A stretch of DNA of 12,061 bases from Kiloniellales bacterium (GTDB lineage: Bacteria > Pseudomonadota > Alphaproteobacteria > Kiloniellales > JAKSDN01): NCBI GenBank assembly GCA_022360075.1, contig JAKSDN010000127.1, positions 1-12,061 of the forward strand, read 5' to 3'. The translations under genes were made by a program, and so were the position numbers. The first letter of the stretch is position 1. The number at the start of each line of letters is the position of its first letter. The notes beneath the pieces are model-generated. The model was not told where the DNA came from, made no database searches, and was given only the letters and a program-made list of their open reading frames with translations. Below are positions 1 through 6,727 of the stretch, one piece after another.

Positions 1-434
1 AGGACGGCTACTACTGGATCACCGGCCGGGTCGACGACGTGATCAACGTCTCCGGCCATCGCATGGGCACGGCCGAGGTGGAAAGCGCGCTGGTGGCCCA
101 CCCGGCGGTCTCGGAATCGGCCGTGGTGGGCTACCCCCACGACATCAAGGGCCAGGGCATCTACGCCTACGTGACTTTGGTGGCCGGCCTCGAGCCGAGC
201 GAGGAGCTGCGCAAGGAGCTGGTCCGCTGGGTGCGCGGCGAGATCGGCCCGATCGCGAGCCCGGACCTCATCCAATGGGCGCCGGGCCTGCCCAAGACCC
301 GCTCGGGCAAGATCATGCGCCGCATCCTGCGCAAAATCGCCGAGAACGACTACGGCAACCTCGGCGACACCTCGACCCTGGCCGACCCCGCCGTGGTCGA
401 CGACCTGGTCGAAAACCGCATGATCCGCGGCTAA
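1..434 (+). CDS. acs: Acetyl-CoA synthetase, C-terminal part (5' truncated by window)
   Basis: AMP-forming acetyl-CoA synthetase activates acetate to acetyl-CoA through acetyl-AMP in the cytoplasm. Only the last 143 codons are present; the first whole codon is at base 3. The fragment opens with the hinge motif [20 protein letters not shown], typical of Acs rather than of general acyl-CoA ligases. Near the end it carries [11 protein letters not shown]. Its lysine, codon 309-311, matches the catalytic Lys609 of Salmonella Acs, which Pat-type acetyltransferases acetylate to switch the enzyme off. The C-terminal AMP-binding subdomain looks intact and ends normally. The TAA stop (432-434) overlaps the stop of the convergent regulator gene, so no terminator fits between them. 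A propionyl-CoA synthetase paralogue is possible but less likely from the motif wording. Confidence 0.93.
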   Translation, partial: DGYYWITGRVDDVINVSGHRMGTAEVESALVAHPAVSESAVVGYPHDIKGQGIYAYVTLVAGLEPSEELRKELVRWVRGEIGPIASPDLIQWAPGLPKTRSGKIMRRILRKIAENDYGNLGDTSTLADPAVVDDLVENRMIRG

Positions 435-1990
435 GGGCGCCGGGCGAGCGCGCGAAGGACCGCAGCCAAGCGCCGGGCGTTGCCGTCGATCTCGGCCTCG
501 TCGAGCGCGGCGTAGCCGAGCAACAGGCCTTGGCAGGATAGCCGATCGGCCGCCTCGGCCGTGGCGTAATAAGTCGAGAGCGCGCCGACAGCGATTCCGG
601 CCGCCGAGGCTTCCCGTTCGACCTCGCGGTCGCTGACCCTTCCGCGCAACGCAGGCCCCAAGCGTGCCACGAGGTGCAAGCCGGCCGCGTCGGGCGCAAG
701 CTGAAGCAGGCCCTCGAAGTATCGCTCGGCGGCGGCCAGGAGCGCGTCTTGGCGCGCCGCGTAGAGCCGGCGCATGCGGCGCAGATGGCTCGCGAAATGG
801 CCTTCGTCGATGAAGCGGGCCAGCGCCGGCTGGGCGATGCTGGAGGCCGAGTCGTCCAGGCTGCGTAACGCTTGCGACAGCGGCGTGACCAGGTCCGGCG
901 GCGCGATCAGATAGCCCAGGCGCAAGGCAGGAAAGAGCACCTTCGAGAAAGTGCCGACATAGATCACGCGGCCGCCGTCCGCGCGGCTGGCGTCGAGCCC
1001 CTGCAGCGAGGCCAGCGGCCGGCCGCCATAGCGGTATTCGCTGTCATAGTCGTCCTCCAGCACCCAGGCGTCCCGCTCGCTCGCCCAGTCCAGCAGGGCA
1101 AGACGGCGAGAAAGCGAAAGTGTCACGCCGAGAGGATACTGATGCGACGGTGTCACCGCGGCCAACCTGGCGTGCGGGGCCAGGCGGCGCCCTTCCGTCA
1201 CGACCAGGCCCTCCGCATCGACCGGGACCGGCACCAACCTGGCCCCGGCCGCGGCCAGGGCGTTGCGCAGCCCGGCATAGCCCGGCTCCTCCAGCCACAC
1301 GGCATCGCCGGGATCGATCAGCACTCTTGCCACGAGGTCGAGCGCCTGCTGCGCGCCCGCCGTGATCAGCACCTGCTCGGCGTCGCAGGGCAAGCCCCTG
1401 ACGCTGCGCAGGTGCCGCGCGATGGCCGCGCGCAACGGCGGGTAGCCGGCCATCGAGCCCGGATGCAGCAGGTCCGCCGAGGGCCGCCGCCAGATCCGGC
1501 CGAGCAAGCGGCCCCAGACGTCGAAGGGAAAATGCGCGACATCGGGCAGGCCGGGCGTGAAGGCGCGCGCCACCGGCACGCTGGGCCGGGCCAAGGCCGC
1601 CAGGTCTTGCCCGCGCCGTGACAAGCCGCGCGCCGCCTGTCTTTGCGGCCCGGCTTTGGCCCGGGGTGTCTCGCTCGGCGACAGCAGGTGATCCGGCAGG
1701 ACACCCGACACGAAAGTCCCGGCGCCGGTCCGTCCCTCCAGATAGCCCTCGGCATGAAGCTGCTCGAAGGCGTTGACGACCGTGTTGCGCGAGCAGCCGA
1801 GCTCCTCGGCGAGCACGCGCGTCGCCGGCAGCCGCGCGCCCGGCGCCAGGCGGCCGCTCAAGATGGCGTCGCGCACTTGGGCGTAGAGCTGCCGGTGCAT
1901 TGGCCGGTCGCCGCGGCGATCGAGCGCGAAAGGCACGAGACTCGCCGGGTGCCGCGCGGGCGGCGCAGAGGGTTCGGGCCAAGCCACCAT
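431..1990 (-). CDS. MocR/PdxR-type regulator (GntR HTH fused to class I aminotransferase fold)
   Basis: A cytoplasmic transcription factor of 519 residues, the usual size for the MocR family. Residues about 24-92 form a GntR winged helix, with [32 protein letters not shown] and the wing [13 protein letters not shown]. Residues about 140-515 form a fold-type I aminotransferase-like domain. The PLP-binding lysine is Lys350 in [16 protein letters not shown], and the cofactor-contacting stretch [11 protein letters not shown] lies at 311-321. Family members sense PLP or a PLP-amine adduct and usually act on a divergent gene. Here that gene encodes a PNPOx-like flavoprotein, which fits. The ATG at 1990 has no evident Shine-Dalgarno sequence, and no other start leaves the HTH whole, so the message may be leaderless or weakly translated. 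It could be the B6 regulator PdxR or a regulator for another amine; the sequence does not decide. Confidence 0.93.
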   Translation of the reverse strand: MVAWPEPSAPPARHPASLVPFALDRRGDRPMHRQLYAQVRDAILSGRLAPGARLPATRVLAEELGCSRNTVVNAFEQLHAEGYLEGRTGAGTFVSGVLPDHLLSPSETPRAKAGPQRQAARGLSRRGQDLAALARPSVPVARAFTPGLPDVAHFPFDVWGRLLGRIWRRPSADLLHPGSMAGYPPLRAAIARHLRSVRGLPCDAEQVLITAGAQQALDLVARVLIDPGDAVWLEEPGYAGLRNALAAAGARLVPVPVDAEGLVVTEGRRLAPHARLAAVTPSHQYPLGVTLSLSRRLALLDWASERDAWVLEDDYDSEYRYGGRPLASLQGLDASRADGGRVIYVGTFSKVLFPALRLGYLIAPPDLVTPLSQALRSLDDSASSIAQPALARFIDEGHFASHLRRMRRLYAARQDALLAAAERYFEGLLQLAPDAAGLHLVARLGPALRGRVSDREVEREASAAGIAVGALSTYYATAEAADRLSCQGLLLGYAALDEAEIDGNARRLAAVLRALARRP

Positions 1991-2019
1991 CGATCGAAAT
2001 TTTCACAAGCACAGCCGAG

Positions 2020-2058
2020 TGGTACTTTCATTTTCTCAGAAATGGCTCTCTAGATCCA
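2020..2058. promoter_or_regulatory. Candidate MocR operator in the divergent intergenic region
   Basis: The gap between the regulator and the flavoprotein gene (1991-2107) holds three related half-sites. They are TGGTAC at 2020-2025, TGGCTC at 2043-2048 and GATCCA (TGGATC on the other strand) at 2053-2058. The last two make an imperfect 16-base dyad. The first two are in direct orientation 23 bases apart, about two helical turns. MocR regulators are known to bind paired direct or inverted repeats in such gaps. That these are the sites is inferred. Confidence 0.4.
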
Positions 2059-2107
2059 TCCAATCGGCGCTTAAGGTCGCAAGAACGATGGAATGAAGGA
2101 GAGATCC

Positions 2108-2785
2108 ATGGACGTGTCGGAACCGGCGCGGAGCGACGCTTTCGCGCCAACCCCGCGAACGCGGGTCAAGCGCCTGCACCAGCGGGCGGTCTATGAACGC
2201 GAAGGCGTCTACGCCGTGCTCGACGCCGGCCTGATGTGCCATGTCGGCTATGTGATCGACGGCCAGCCCTACGTCACGCCGACTGCCTACTGGCGTGAGG
2301 GCGACCGGGTCTACTGGCACGGCTCCTCGGCCAGCCGCGCGCTCAGGCAGCTCAAGAGCGGCGTGCCGGCCTGCTTCACCGTGGCGCTGCTCGACGGCCT
2401 GGTGTTGGCCCGCTCGGGCTTCCATTCCTCGATCAACTACCGCTCGGTCATGGCGCTCGGCACGGCGGAGCTGGTCGACGACGAGGCCCACAAGTTGCGC
2501 GCCCTGGAAGCCTTCTCCGAGCGATTGACGCCGGGGCGCTGGGACGAGCTGCGCCCCGTCAACGGTCAGGAGATCAAGGCCACGACCGTGCTGACCATGA
2601 AGCTGGACGAGGTCTCGGCGAAGATCCGCAACGGCCCGCCGGCGGACGACGAAGAGGACTACGATCTCGATGTCTGGGCCGGCGTGCTGCCGATCCACTA
2701 CAGCCTCGGCAAGCCGGAACCCGATCCCCGGCTGAAGGCGGGGATCGCCGAACCGGCCTATCTGGCCCAGTTCAGCGCGGATTGA
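2108..2785 (+). CDS. Pyridoxamine 5'-phosphate oxidase family protein (FMN split barrel, PF12900-like)
   Basis: A 225-residue cytoplasmic protein of the FMN-binding split-barrel superfamily, closest by eye to the Pyridox_ox_2/NimA-like group. Signs are the N-terminal VKRLHQRAVYEREGVYAVLD segment, the first barrel strands (HVGYVIDGQPYVTPTAYWREGDRVYWHGSSAS, about residues 45-76) and the hallmark FHSSINYRSVMALGTAEL at 105-122. Family members are predicted FMN or haem-cofactor oxidoreductases; some reduce nitroimidazoles, and few substrates are known. The start was set at 2108 because AAGGAGAG at 2096-2103 lies four bases ahead. An in-frame ATG at 2093 would add five residues but has no ribosome site. 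It is first in a probable operon with the cupin (14-base gap) and the acetyltransferase, and divergent from the MocR gene. True PNPOx activity (PdxH) is not implied. Confidence 0.88.
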   Translation: MDVSEPARSDAFAPTPRTRVKRLHQRAVYEREGVYAVLDAGLMCHVGYVIDGQPYVTPTAYWREGDRVYWHGSSASRALRQLKSGVPACFTVALLDGLVLARSGFHSSINYRSVMALGTAELVDDEAHKLRALEAFSERLTPGRWDELRPVNGQEIKATTVLTMKLDEVSAKIRNGPPADDEEDYDLDVWAGVLPIHYSLGKPEPDPRLKAGIAEPAYLAQFSAD

Positions 2786-2799
2786 GGGGAGATCACGAC

Positions 2800-3132
2800 A
2801 TGTCCGAGGACTGGCACCGCACGATCGCCGCGGCCGCCGCCGCGCCGCTCGAGGCGGGGCGCGCCTCTTCGCTGCTGTTCGCGCACGGCAGCATGCAGAT
2901 CCGCTACTACGCACCGGAGGGCCGCGACGAACAGACGCCGCACGATCAGGCCGAGGTCTATTTCATCGCCAGCGGGACCGGCAGCTTCGTGCGCGAGGGC
3001 GAGCGGGTGACCTTCGGCCCGGGCGACATGCTGTTCGTTGCCGCCGAAGAAGAGCATCGCTTCGAAGACTTCAGCGAGGACTTCGGCACTTGGGTCGTAT
3101 TCTACGGCCCCAAGGGCGGCGAGGCCGCCTGA
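2800..3132 (+). CDS. Small single-domain cupin protein
   Basis: A 110-residue protein made of one cupin barrel (Cupin_2 type). The first motif is TPHDQAEVYFIASGTG, giving potential metal ligands His48, Gln50 and Glu52; the HxQxE form replaces the classical HxH. The second motif is TFGPGDMLFVAAEEEHRFED, with the fourth ligand candidate His86. A bound divalent metal is therefore likely. The reaction cannot be told: small cupins include isomerases, dioxygenases and ligand-binding proteins. The ATG at 2800 has GGGGAG at 2786-2791, directly after the stop of the upstream flavoprotein gene, which suggests coupled translation in one operon. No signal peptide is visible. The run of alanines at residues 10-15 is low complexity and unlikely to matter. 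Confidence 0.85.
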   Translation: MSEDWHRTIAAAAAAPLEAGRASSLLFAHGSMQIRYYAPEGRDEQTPHDQAEVYFIASGTGSFVREGERVTFGPGDMLFVAAEEEHRFEDFSEDFGTWVVFYGPKGGEAA

Positions 3133-3163
3133 CGGCCCGCTCATGGGGAACGGGGACCGTTGC

Positions 3164-3895
3164 ATGGGCGCGCCCGTCGTCCGACCGCCTTCGGGTATGG
3201 CGCCGGCACGCGAGACTCTCGATGGCAATACGGTTCGCCTCGAGCCGGTCGATCCCAGGCGCCACGCCAAGGCGCTGTTCCAGCGATCGCACGAGCCTGA
3301 CCCCGAGGGCCGCTTGTGGGACTACATGCCCTACGGCCCCTTCGACAGCGAGGCCGCTTTCGCCGATTGGCTGACCGGCTGCGCGGCCTCGGCCGATCCG
3401 CTGTTCTTCGCGGTGATCGACAAGGCGAGCGGCCTGCCTTCGGGCATGACCAGCTATTTACGGATCACGCCTGAGATGGGCGTCATCGAGACCGGCCATA
3501 TCTGGTTCGCGCCGGCGATCCAGCGCAGCCGGGCATCGACCGAAGCCATCTTCCTGATGGCGCGCCACGTCTTCGACGCGCTCGGCTATCGCCGCTTCGA
3601 ATGGAAGTGCAACGCGCTCAACGCCGCCTCGAAGCGCGCGGCCCTGCGCCTCGGCTTCTCCTACGAGGGCACCTTCCGCCAGCATCTGATCGTCAAGGGC
3701 CGCAACCGCGACACCGCCTGGTTCGCCATGCTCGACGGCGATTGGCCAGCGATCCGAGCCAACTTCGAGCGCTGGCTCGACGACGCCAACTTCGATGCAC
3801 AAGGAAAGCAGCGGATCTCGCTGAGCGAACTCAATCGGGGGCTGCTGCGGCCGATGCTGGACTTCGACGGCCGGCCGCGACCGGGCAGCGCCTAG
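3164..3895 (+). CDS. GNAT-family N-acetyltransferase (RimJ/RimL-like)
   Basis: A 243-residue acetyl-CoA-dependent acetyltransferase of the Acetyltransf_3 type. The fold starts at NTVRLEPVDPRRHAKALF (about residues 22-39). The CoA-loop region is FAPAIQRSRASTEAIFLMAR (115-134), followed by YRRFEWKCNALNAASKRAALRLGFSYEG and the closing KGRNRDTAWFAML (178-190). The loop lacks the textbook Q-x-x-G-x-G/A, but this subgroup normally has a QR-x-x-A-TEA form. The substrate is unknown; relatives modify protein N-termini, amino acids or small amines. ATG 3164 was chosen because GGGGA at 3152-3156 sits seven bases ahead; ATG 3143 would add seven residues with a poorer site. It is third in the probable flavoprotein-cupin-GNAT operon. 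Its TAG stop shares CTAG with the stop of the convergent SDHAF4-like gene. Confidence 0.88.
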   Translation: MGAPVVRPPSGMAPARETLDGNTVRLEPVDPRRHAKALFQRSHEPDPEGRLWDYMPYGPFDSEAAFADWLTGCAASADPLFFAVIDKASGLPSGMTSYLRITPEMGVIETGHIWFAPAIQRSRASTEAIFLMARHVFDALGYRRFEWKCNALNAASKRAALRLGFSYEGTFRQHLIVKGRNRDTAWFAMLDGDWPAIRANFERWLDDANFDAQGKQRISLSELNRGLLRPMLDFDGRPRPGSA

Positions 3896-4101
3896 AAGTC
3901 GACGCAGATGCCCTTGCGCTCCCAGTCGCCGTAACGCGTCGGTTCAGGGCCGCTGGGGCCGCCGATCTCCTTGGGTTTCTCAGCCTTGGCCTTGCCAGGC
4001 GCTTTCGCCGGCTGCGGTTGCCGTTTCACCGCCTCGCCGTCCGGCTGCGGCTTGGCCGACCGGGCCTTGTGGCTTTTGAATGCAAGAGCCATGGAGAACA
4101 T
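3892..4101 (-). CDS. DUF1674 protein, succinate dehydrogenase assembly factor 4 homologue
   Basis: A 69-residue protein whose C-terminal third, EIGGPSGPEPTRYGDWERKG followed by ICVDF (residues 45-69), is the hallmark of DUF1674. In mitochondria this family is SDHAF4/Sdh8, which binds the flavinylated SdhA subunit and promotes assembly of succinate dehydrogenase. The same role in bacteria is inferred from homology. The N-terminal 44 residues are rich in Lys, Pro, Ala and Gln and look disordered, as in relatives. The start at 4101 is uncertain: Met4 (codon 4092-4090) is an equal alternative and neither has a clear Shine-Dalgarno sequence. It is divergent from htpX and ends within the GNAT stop codon. 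No sdh genes are in the window. Confidence 0.9.
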   Translation of the reverse strand: MFSMALAFKSHKARSAKPQPDGEAVKRQPQPAKAPGKAKAEKPKEIGGPSGPEPTRYGDWERKGICVDF

Positions 4102-4129
4102 ATGGCAAGGCGGGCCGCCCGCGCCAAGC

Positions 4130-4158
4130 CTTGAAGCCCATTCCGCGCCGGCTTACCT
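4130..4158 (+). promoter_or_regulatory. Candidate heat-shock sigma factor (RpoH-type) promoter for htpX
   Basis: CTTGAA at 4130-4135 and CTTACCT at 4152-4158 are separated by 16 bases. Alphaproteobacterial RpoH promoters have a CTTG-type -35 and a CyTATnT-type -10; here only one conserved -10 position differs. Transcription would start near 4165, about 30 bases before the htpX ATG, whose ribosome site GAGG lies at 4188-4191. HtpX is a heat-shock protease in many bacteria, so the placement makes sense. The match was judged by eye. Confidence 0.45.
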
Positions 4159-4195
4159 CTGAAGCGACCGCAACCCGGAGCCTCGACGAGGTGCC

Positions 4196-5059
4196 ATGAA
4201 CTACTTCCGCACCGCGATGTTGCTCGCCGGCATGACTGCGCTGTTCCTTGCCGTCGGTTTCATGATCGGCGGCGAGGCCGGCATGCTGATCGCGCTTGTC
4301 GTGGCACTCGGCATGAACGCCTTCGCCTATTGGAACAGCGACAAGCTGGTGCTGCGCATGTACGGCGCGCGCGAGGTCGACAAGCGCTCGTCGCCGGGCT
4401 TCTACGGCGTGGTCGAGCAGCTCGCGCACAATGCCGAGCTGCCGATGCCGAAGGTCTACATCATCGACAATCCGCAACCGAACGCCTTCGCGACCGGCCG
4501 CAACCCCGAGAACGCGGCGGTCGCCGCGACCACCGGGCTGCTGCAGCGGCTTTCCTCCGAGGAGGTCGCGGGCGTGATGGCGCACGAGCTCGCCCATGTG
4601 AAGAACCGCGACACCCTGATCATGACGATCACGGCCACGGTCGCCGGCGCGATCTCGATGCTGGCCAACTTCGGGCTGTTCTTCGGCGGCAATCGCAACA
4701 ACCCGATGGGCATCGTCGGCGTGCTGCTGGTGGCGATCCTGGCGCCCATGGCGGCCATGCTGGTGCAGATGGCGATCAGCCGCTCGCGCGAGTACGAGGC
4801 CGACCGGGTGGGCGCGGAGATCTGCGGCCAGCCGCTCTGGCTCGCCTCGGCCCTGGAGAAGATTCAGGCCGGCGCCAGCCGCATCGACAACACCGCGGCC
4901 GAGCGCAACCCGGCGACCGCGCACATGTTCATCATCAACCCGCTGCACGCCCAAAAGGTCGACAGCCTGTTCTCGACTCATCCCAACACGCAGAACCGGA
5001 TCGCCCGGCTGCGCCAGATGGTAGGCCAGGCGGGGCAGGGCGCGGGCCCCTGGGGCTGA
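4196..5059 (+). CDS. htpX: Membrane zinc metalloprotease HtpX (peptidase M48)
   Basis: HtpX is an inner-membrane zinc endopeptidase that degrades damaged membrane proteins together with FtsH. The 287-residue length is normal. Two N-terminal membrane segments lie at about residues 5-24 and 28-46, and a hydrophobic pair at about 142-163 and 171-193. The active site is [12 protein letters not shown], with zinc ligands His130 and His134 and catalytic Glu131. The third ligand is most likely Glu199 in [10 protein letters not shown], with Asp203 completing the ExxxD motif. [22 protein letters not shown] (95-116) and the C-terminal [16 protein letters not shown] are family signatures. The gene carries a heat-shock-like promoter and is divergent from the SDHAF4-like gene. 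The final ten residues are Gly/Gln-rich and probably disordered. Nothing appears truncated. Confidence 0.97.
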   Translation: MNYFRTAMLLAGMTALFLAVGFMIGGEAGMLIALVVALGMNAFAYWNSDKLVLRMYGAREVDKRSSPGFYGVVEQLAHNAELPMPKVYIIDNPQPNAFATGRNPENAAVAATTGLLQRLSSEEVAGVMAHELAHVKNRDTLIMTITATVAGAISMLANFGLFFGGNRNNPMGIVGVLLVAILAPMAAMLVQMAISRSREYEADRVGAEICGQPLWLASALEKIQAGASRIDNTAAERNPATAHMFIINPLHAQKVDSLFSTHPNTQNRIARLRQMVGQAGQGAGPWG

Positions 5060-5091
5060 GCGTCACGCCTTTCGTTCCCTTCGTCGAGATT

Positions 5092-5123
5092 TGTGCAGCG
5101 CGATCGCACACCTGCGCTATACT
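5092..5123 (+). promoter_or_regulatory. Possible promoter with adjacent dyad, htpX-rsmB gap
   Basis: TATACT at 5118-5123 is a good -10 hexamer in very GC-rich surroundings. Just upstream is the dyad TGTGC-N9-GCACA (5092-5096 and 5106-5110). No good -35 lies at the normal distance; TTGTGC at 5091-5096 is 21 bases away, so any promoter here may depend on an activator. It would read toward rsmB through the hairpin at 5145-5169. Low-to-moderate confidence. Confidence 0.3.
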
Positions 5124-5133
5124 GTTGCCATAC

Positions 5134-5169
5134 AAAGAAGAAAACGCCGCACCAGGCCACGGTGCGGCG
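5134..5169 (-). terminator. Intrinsic-terminator-like hairpin on the minus strand
   Basis: CGCCGCACC (5145-5153) and GGTGCGGCG (5161-5169) form a perfect nine-base stem with a seven-base loop. On the minus strand the stem is followed by TTTTCTTCTTT (5144 down to 5134), the form of a Rho-independent terminator. On the plus strand no T-run follows. No minus-strand gene is recognised upstream of it. It may end an unrecognised small RNA or limit antisense transcription, or it may simply be a structured element in the rsmB leader. Confidence 0.5.
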
Positions 5170-5255
5170 CGGCATCGGAGCGTGATTTGTGATCGGCCGG
5201 GGTCAGGCAGGCCTCGACCGCATACTTGCAAGGGACGATTCAACAGGGATGGATC

Positions 5256-5327
5256 ATGGACGTGGTGGCTTCTCCCAGCAGGCTTGACTTTCGCATCGCA
5301 CGGATCGCCGGCAAGCCCCTGCCCTAG
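5256..5327 (+). CDS. Possible 23-residue leader ORF ahead of rsmB
   Basis: An ATG at 5256 preceded by AGGGAT (5245-5250) opens a 23-codon frame that begins MDVVASPSRLDF and ends at TAG 5325-5327. It is in the same frame as rsmB, whose GTG start is nine bases past the stop. The AG of the TAG, with the next G, gives the only AGG available as a ribosome site for rsmB. That layout would suit translational coupling. Third-position bases are mostly G or C, like the neighbouring genes. I recognise no homologue. It may be chance, or the remnant of an N-terminal extension cut by an amber codon. Confidence 0.3.
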   Translation: MDVVASPSRLDFRIARIAGKPLP

Positions 5328-5336
5328 GCCGGTTAC

Positions 5337-6662
5337 GTGCCAAGGCTATCGACGGACTCCGCGCCGCCCGAATCGCGGCGGGTCGCGCTGGAGCTGATCC
5401 GCGCGGTGTTGCAGGACCGGCGGCCGCTCGACGATGCCCTCGCGAGCCACAAGCGGCTGCCGCGCCTGGCGCCCCGCGATCGGGCCTTCGCGCGCATGCT
5501 GGCGGCGACCACGCTGCGCCGCCTGGGCCAGCTCGACGCATTGATCGGTCACTGCCTGGACCGGCCGCTCAAGGCCGGCATGGCCGAGGTGCGGGCCCTC
5601 TTGCGCCTGGGCGCCTGTCAACTCGCGATCCTGCGCACGCCGCCCCACGCCGCGGTCAGCACGACGGTGTCCCTGGCGACGGACCCCAAGTCCGCGCCCT
5701 ATCGCGGCCTGATCAACGCGGTCCTGCGGCGGCTGGCGCACGAGCGCGAGGCGCTCATGGCGCAGCAGGACGCGGAGCGGCTCTGCACGCCGGATTGGCT
5801 GTGGGATAGCTGGACGGCGGCATACGGCGAGAGCCTGACCCGCGCGATCGCGCGCAGCCATTTGAAGGAGCCGCCGCTCGACCTGACCACGCGCGCCGAT
5901 GCCGAGCTTTGGGCGGGCCGCCTCGACGCCCGGCTCCTGCCGACCGGCACCCTACGGCTGCCGCCGGGCGCGGGCGAGGTGGCGAAGCTGCCGGGCTACC
6001 TCGACGGCGCCTGGTGGGTGCAGGACGCCGCCGCCTCGCTGCCGGTTCGCCTCTTCGGTGCGGTCGCCGGACGCCGCGTGGTCGACCTCTGCGCCGCCCC
6101 GGGCGGCAAGACCGCCCAGCTCGCCGCCGAGCGGGCGGAGGTGATCGCTGTCGACCAGTCCGAAGCCCGCATGAAGCAGCTCGCTGATAACCTGAAGCGG
6201 CTCGATTTGACGGTGGCGACGGTCGTGGCCGACGGCGCCTCCTGGCGACCGCCGAATCCAGCCGGCGCGGTGCTGCTGGACGCGCCTTGCAGCGGCACAG
6301 GCACCCTGAGGCGCCATCCGGACATCGCCCATCTCAAGAGCGCCGAGGATCTCGTCGGCCTGACCGAGCTCCAAGACCGCCTGCTGCGCGCCGCGCTGGA
6401 AATCGTCGAGCCCGGCGGCATCGTCGTCTATGCCACCTGCTCGCTTCAGCCCGAGGAGGGTCCCGATCGTATCGCGGCGCTCCTCGCGGCGGCCGAGGCC
6501 GGCGAGGTGCCGCGGGTCCAGCGCTTGCCGATCGATCCCGCCGAGCTGGGCGGTTTGTCGGAATTGATCACCGAGGCGGGCGATCTTCGGACTCTGCCCT
6601 GCCAGCTCGCCGCCGACGGCGGCCTCGACGGCTTCTACGCCTGCCGCCTGCGCCGGCTGTAG
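5337..6662 (+). CDS. rsmB: 16S rRNA (cytosine-967-C5)-methyltransferase RsmB
   Basis: RsmB (Fmu/Sun) uses S-adenosylmethionine to methylate C967 of 16S rRNA. The 441-residue protein has the family order. An N-terminal NusB-like RNA-binding domain (about 12-140) includes [21 protein letters not shown] and [13 protein letters not shown] Rossmann methyltransferase domain follows from about residue 215. Motif I is [17 protein letters not shown] (249-265). Motif IV is [17 protein letters not shown], with Cys318, and motif VI is [11 protein letters not shown], with Cys368; these are the two cysteines used by m5C RNA methyltransferases. The GTG start at 5337 gives the right N-terminus but has only a weak AGG ribosome site, and the next in-frame ATG would remove part of the NusB-like domain. 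It is followed after 65 bases by rpe. Confidence 0.95.
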   Translation: MPRLSTDSAPPESRRVALELIRAVLQDRRPLDDALASHKRLPRLAPRDRAFARMLAATTLRRLGQLDALIGHCLDRPLKAGMAEVRALLRLGACQLAILRTPPHAAVSTTVSLATDPKSAPYRGLINAVLRRLAHEREALMAQQDAERLCTPDWLWDSWTAAYGESLTRAIARSHLKEPPLDLTTRADAELWAGRLDARLLPTGTLRLPPGAGEVAKLPGYLDGAWWVQDAAASLPVRLFGAVAGRRVVDLCAAPGGKTAQLAAERAEVIAVDQSEARMKQLADNLKRLDLTVATVVADGASWRPPNPAGAVLLDAPCSGTGTLRRHPDIAHLKSAEDLVGLTELQDRLLRAALEIVEPGGIVVYATCSLQPEEGPDRIAALLAAAEAGEVPRVQRLPIDPAELGGLSELITEAGDLRTLPCQLAADGGLDGFYACRLRRL

Positions 6663-6727
6663 AAAGGCTCCGTCGGCGTCCATCCTCGGTCACTTGCCGC
6701 CGAGTCCGCGACTTGCTACTAGGGACC

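Noticed and set aside
2036..2914. 292-codon minus-strand frame opposite the flavoprotein gene
   Set aside because: It covers the divergent promoter region and the antisense of two good genes, with arginine-rich, motif-free sequence.
3038..3163. Upstream extension of the GNAT frame into the cupin gene
   Set aside because: The extra residues are out of frame with the cupin and match nothing in the acetyltransferase family. A ribosome site supports the start at 3164.
3509..3568. GNAT CoA-binding loop lacking the standard glycines, as a sign of a dead enzyme
   Set aside because: The QR-x-x-A-TEA form is usual in this acetyltransferase subgroup, and the remaining motifs are intact.
3980..4981. 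333-codon minus-strand frame opposite htpX
   Set aside because: His/Arg/Asp-rich sequence with no motif. The plus-strand HtpX has every family signature over the same bases.
4330..5397. 355-codon plus-strand frame running from htpX into the rsmB gap
   Set aside because: It is out of frame with htpX and rsmB and shows no domain; open only because of base composition.
6663..6727. Possible promoter or terminator between rsmB and rpe
   Set aside because: TTGCCG (6694-6699) and GCTACT (6715-6720) have short spacing and a poor -10. The CTCGG/CCGAG hairpin has only five pairs and no T-run.
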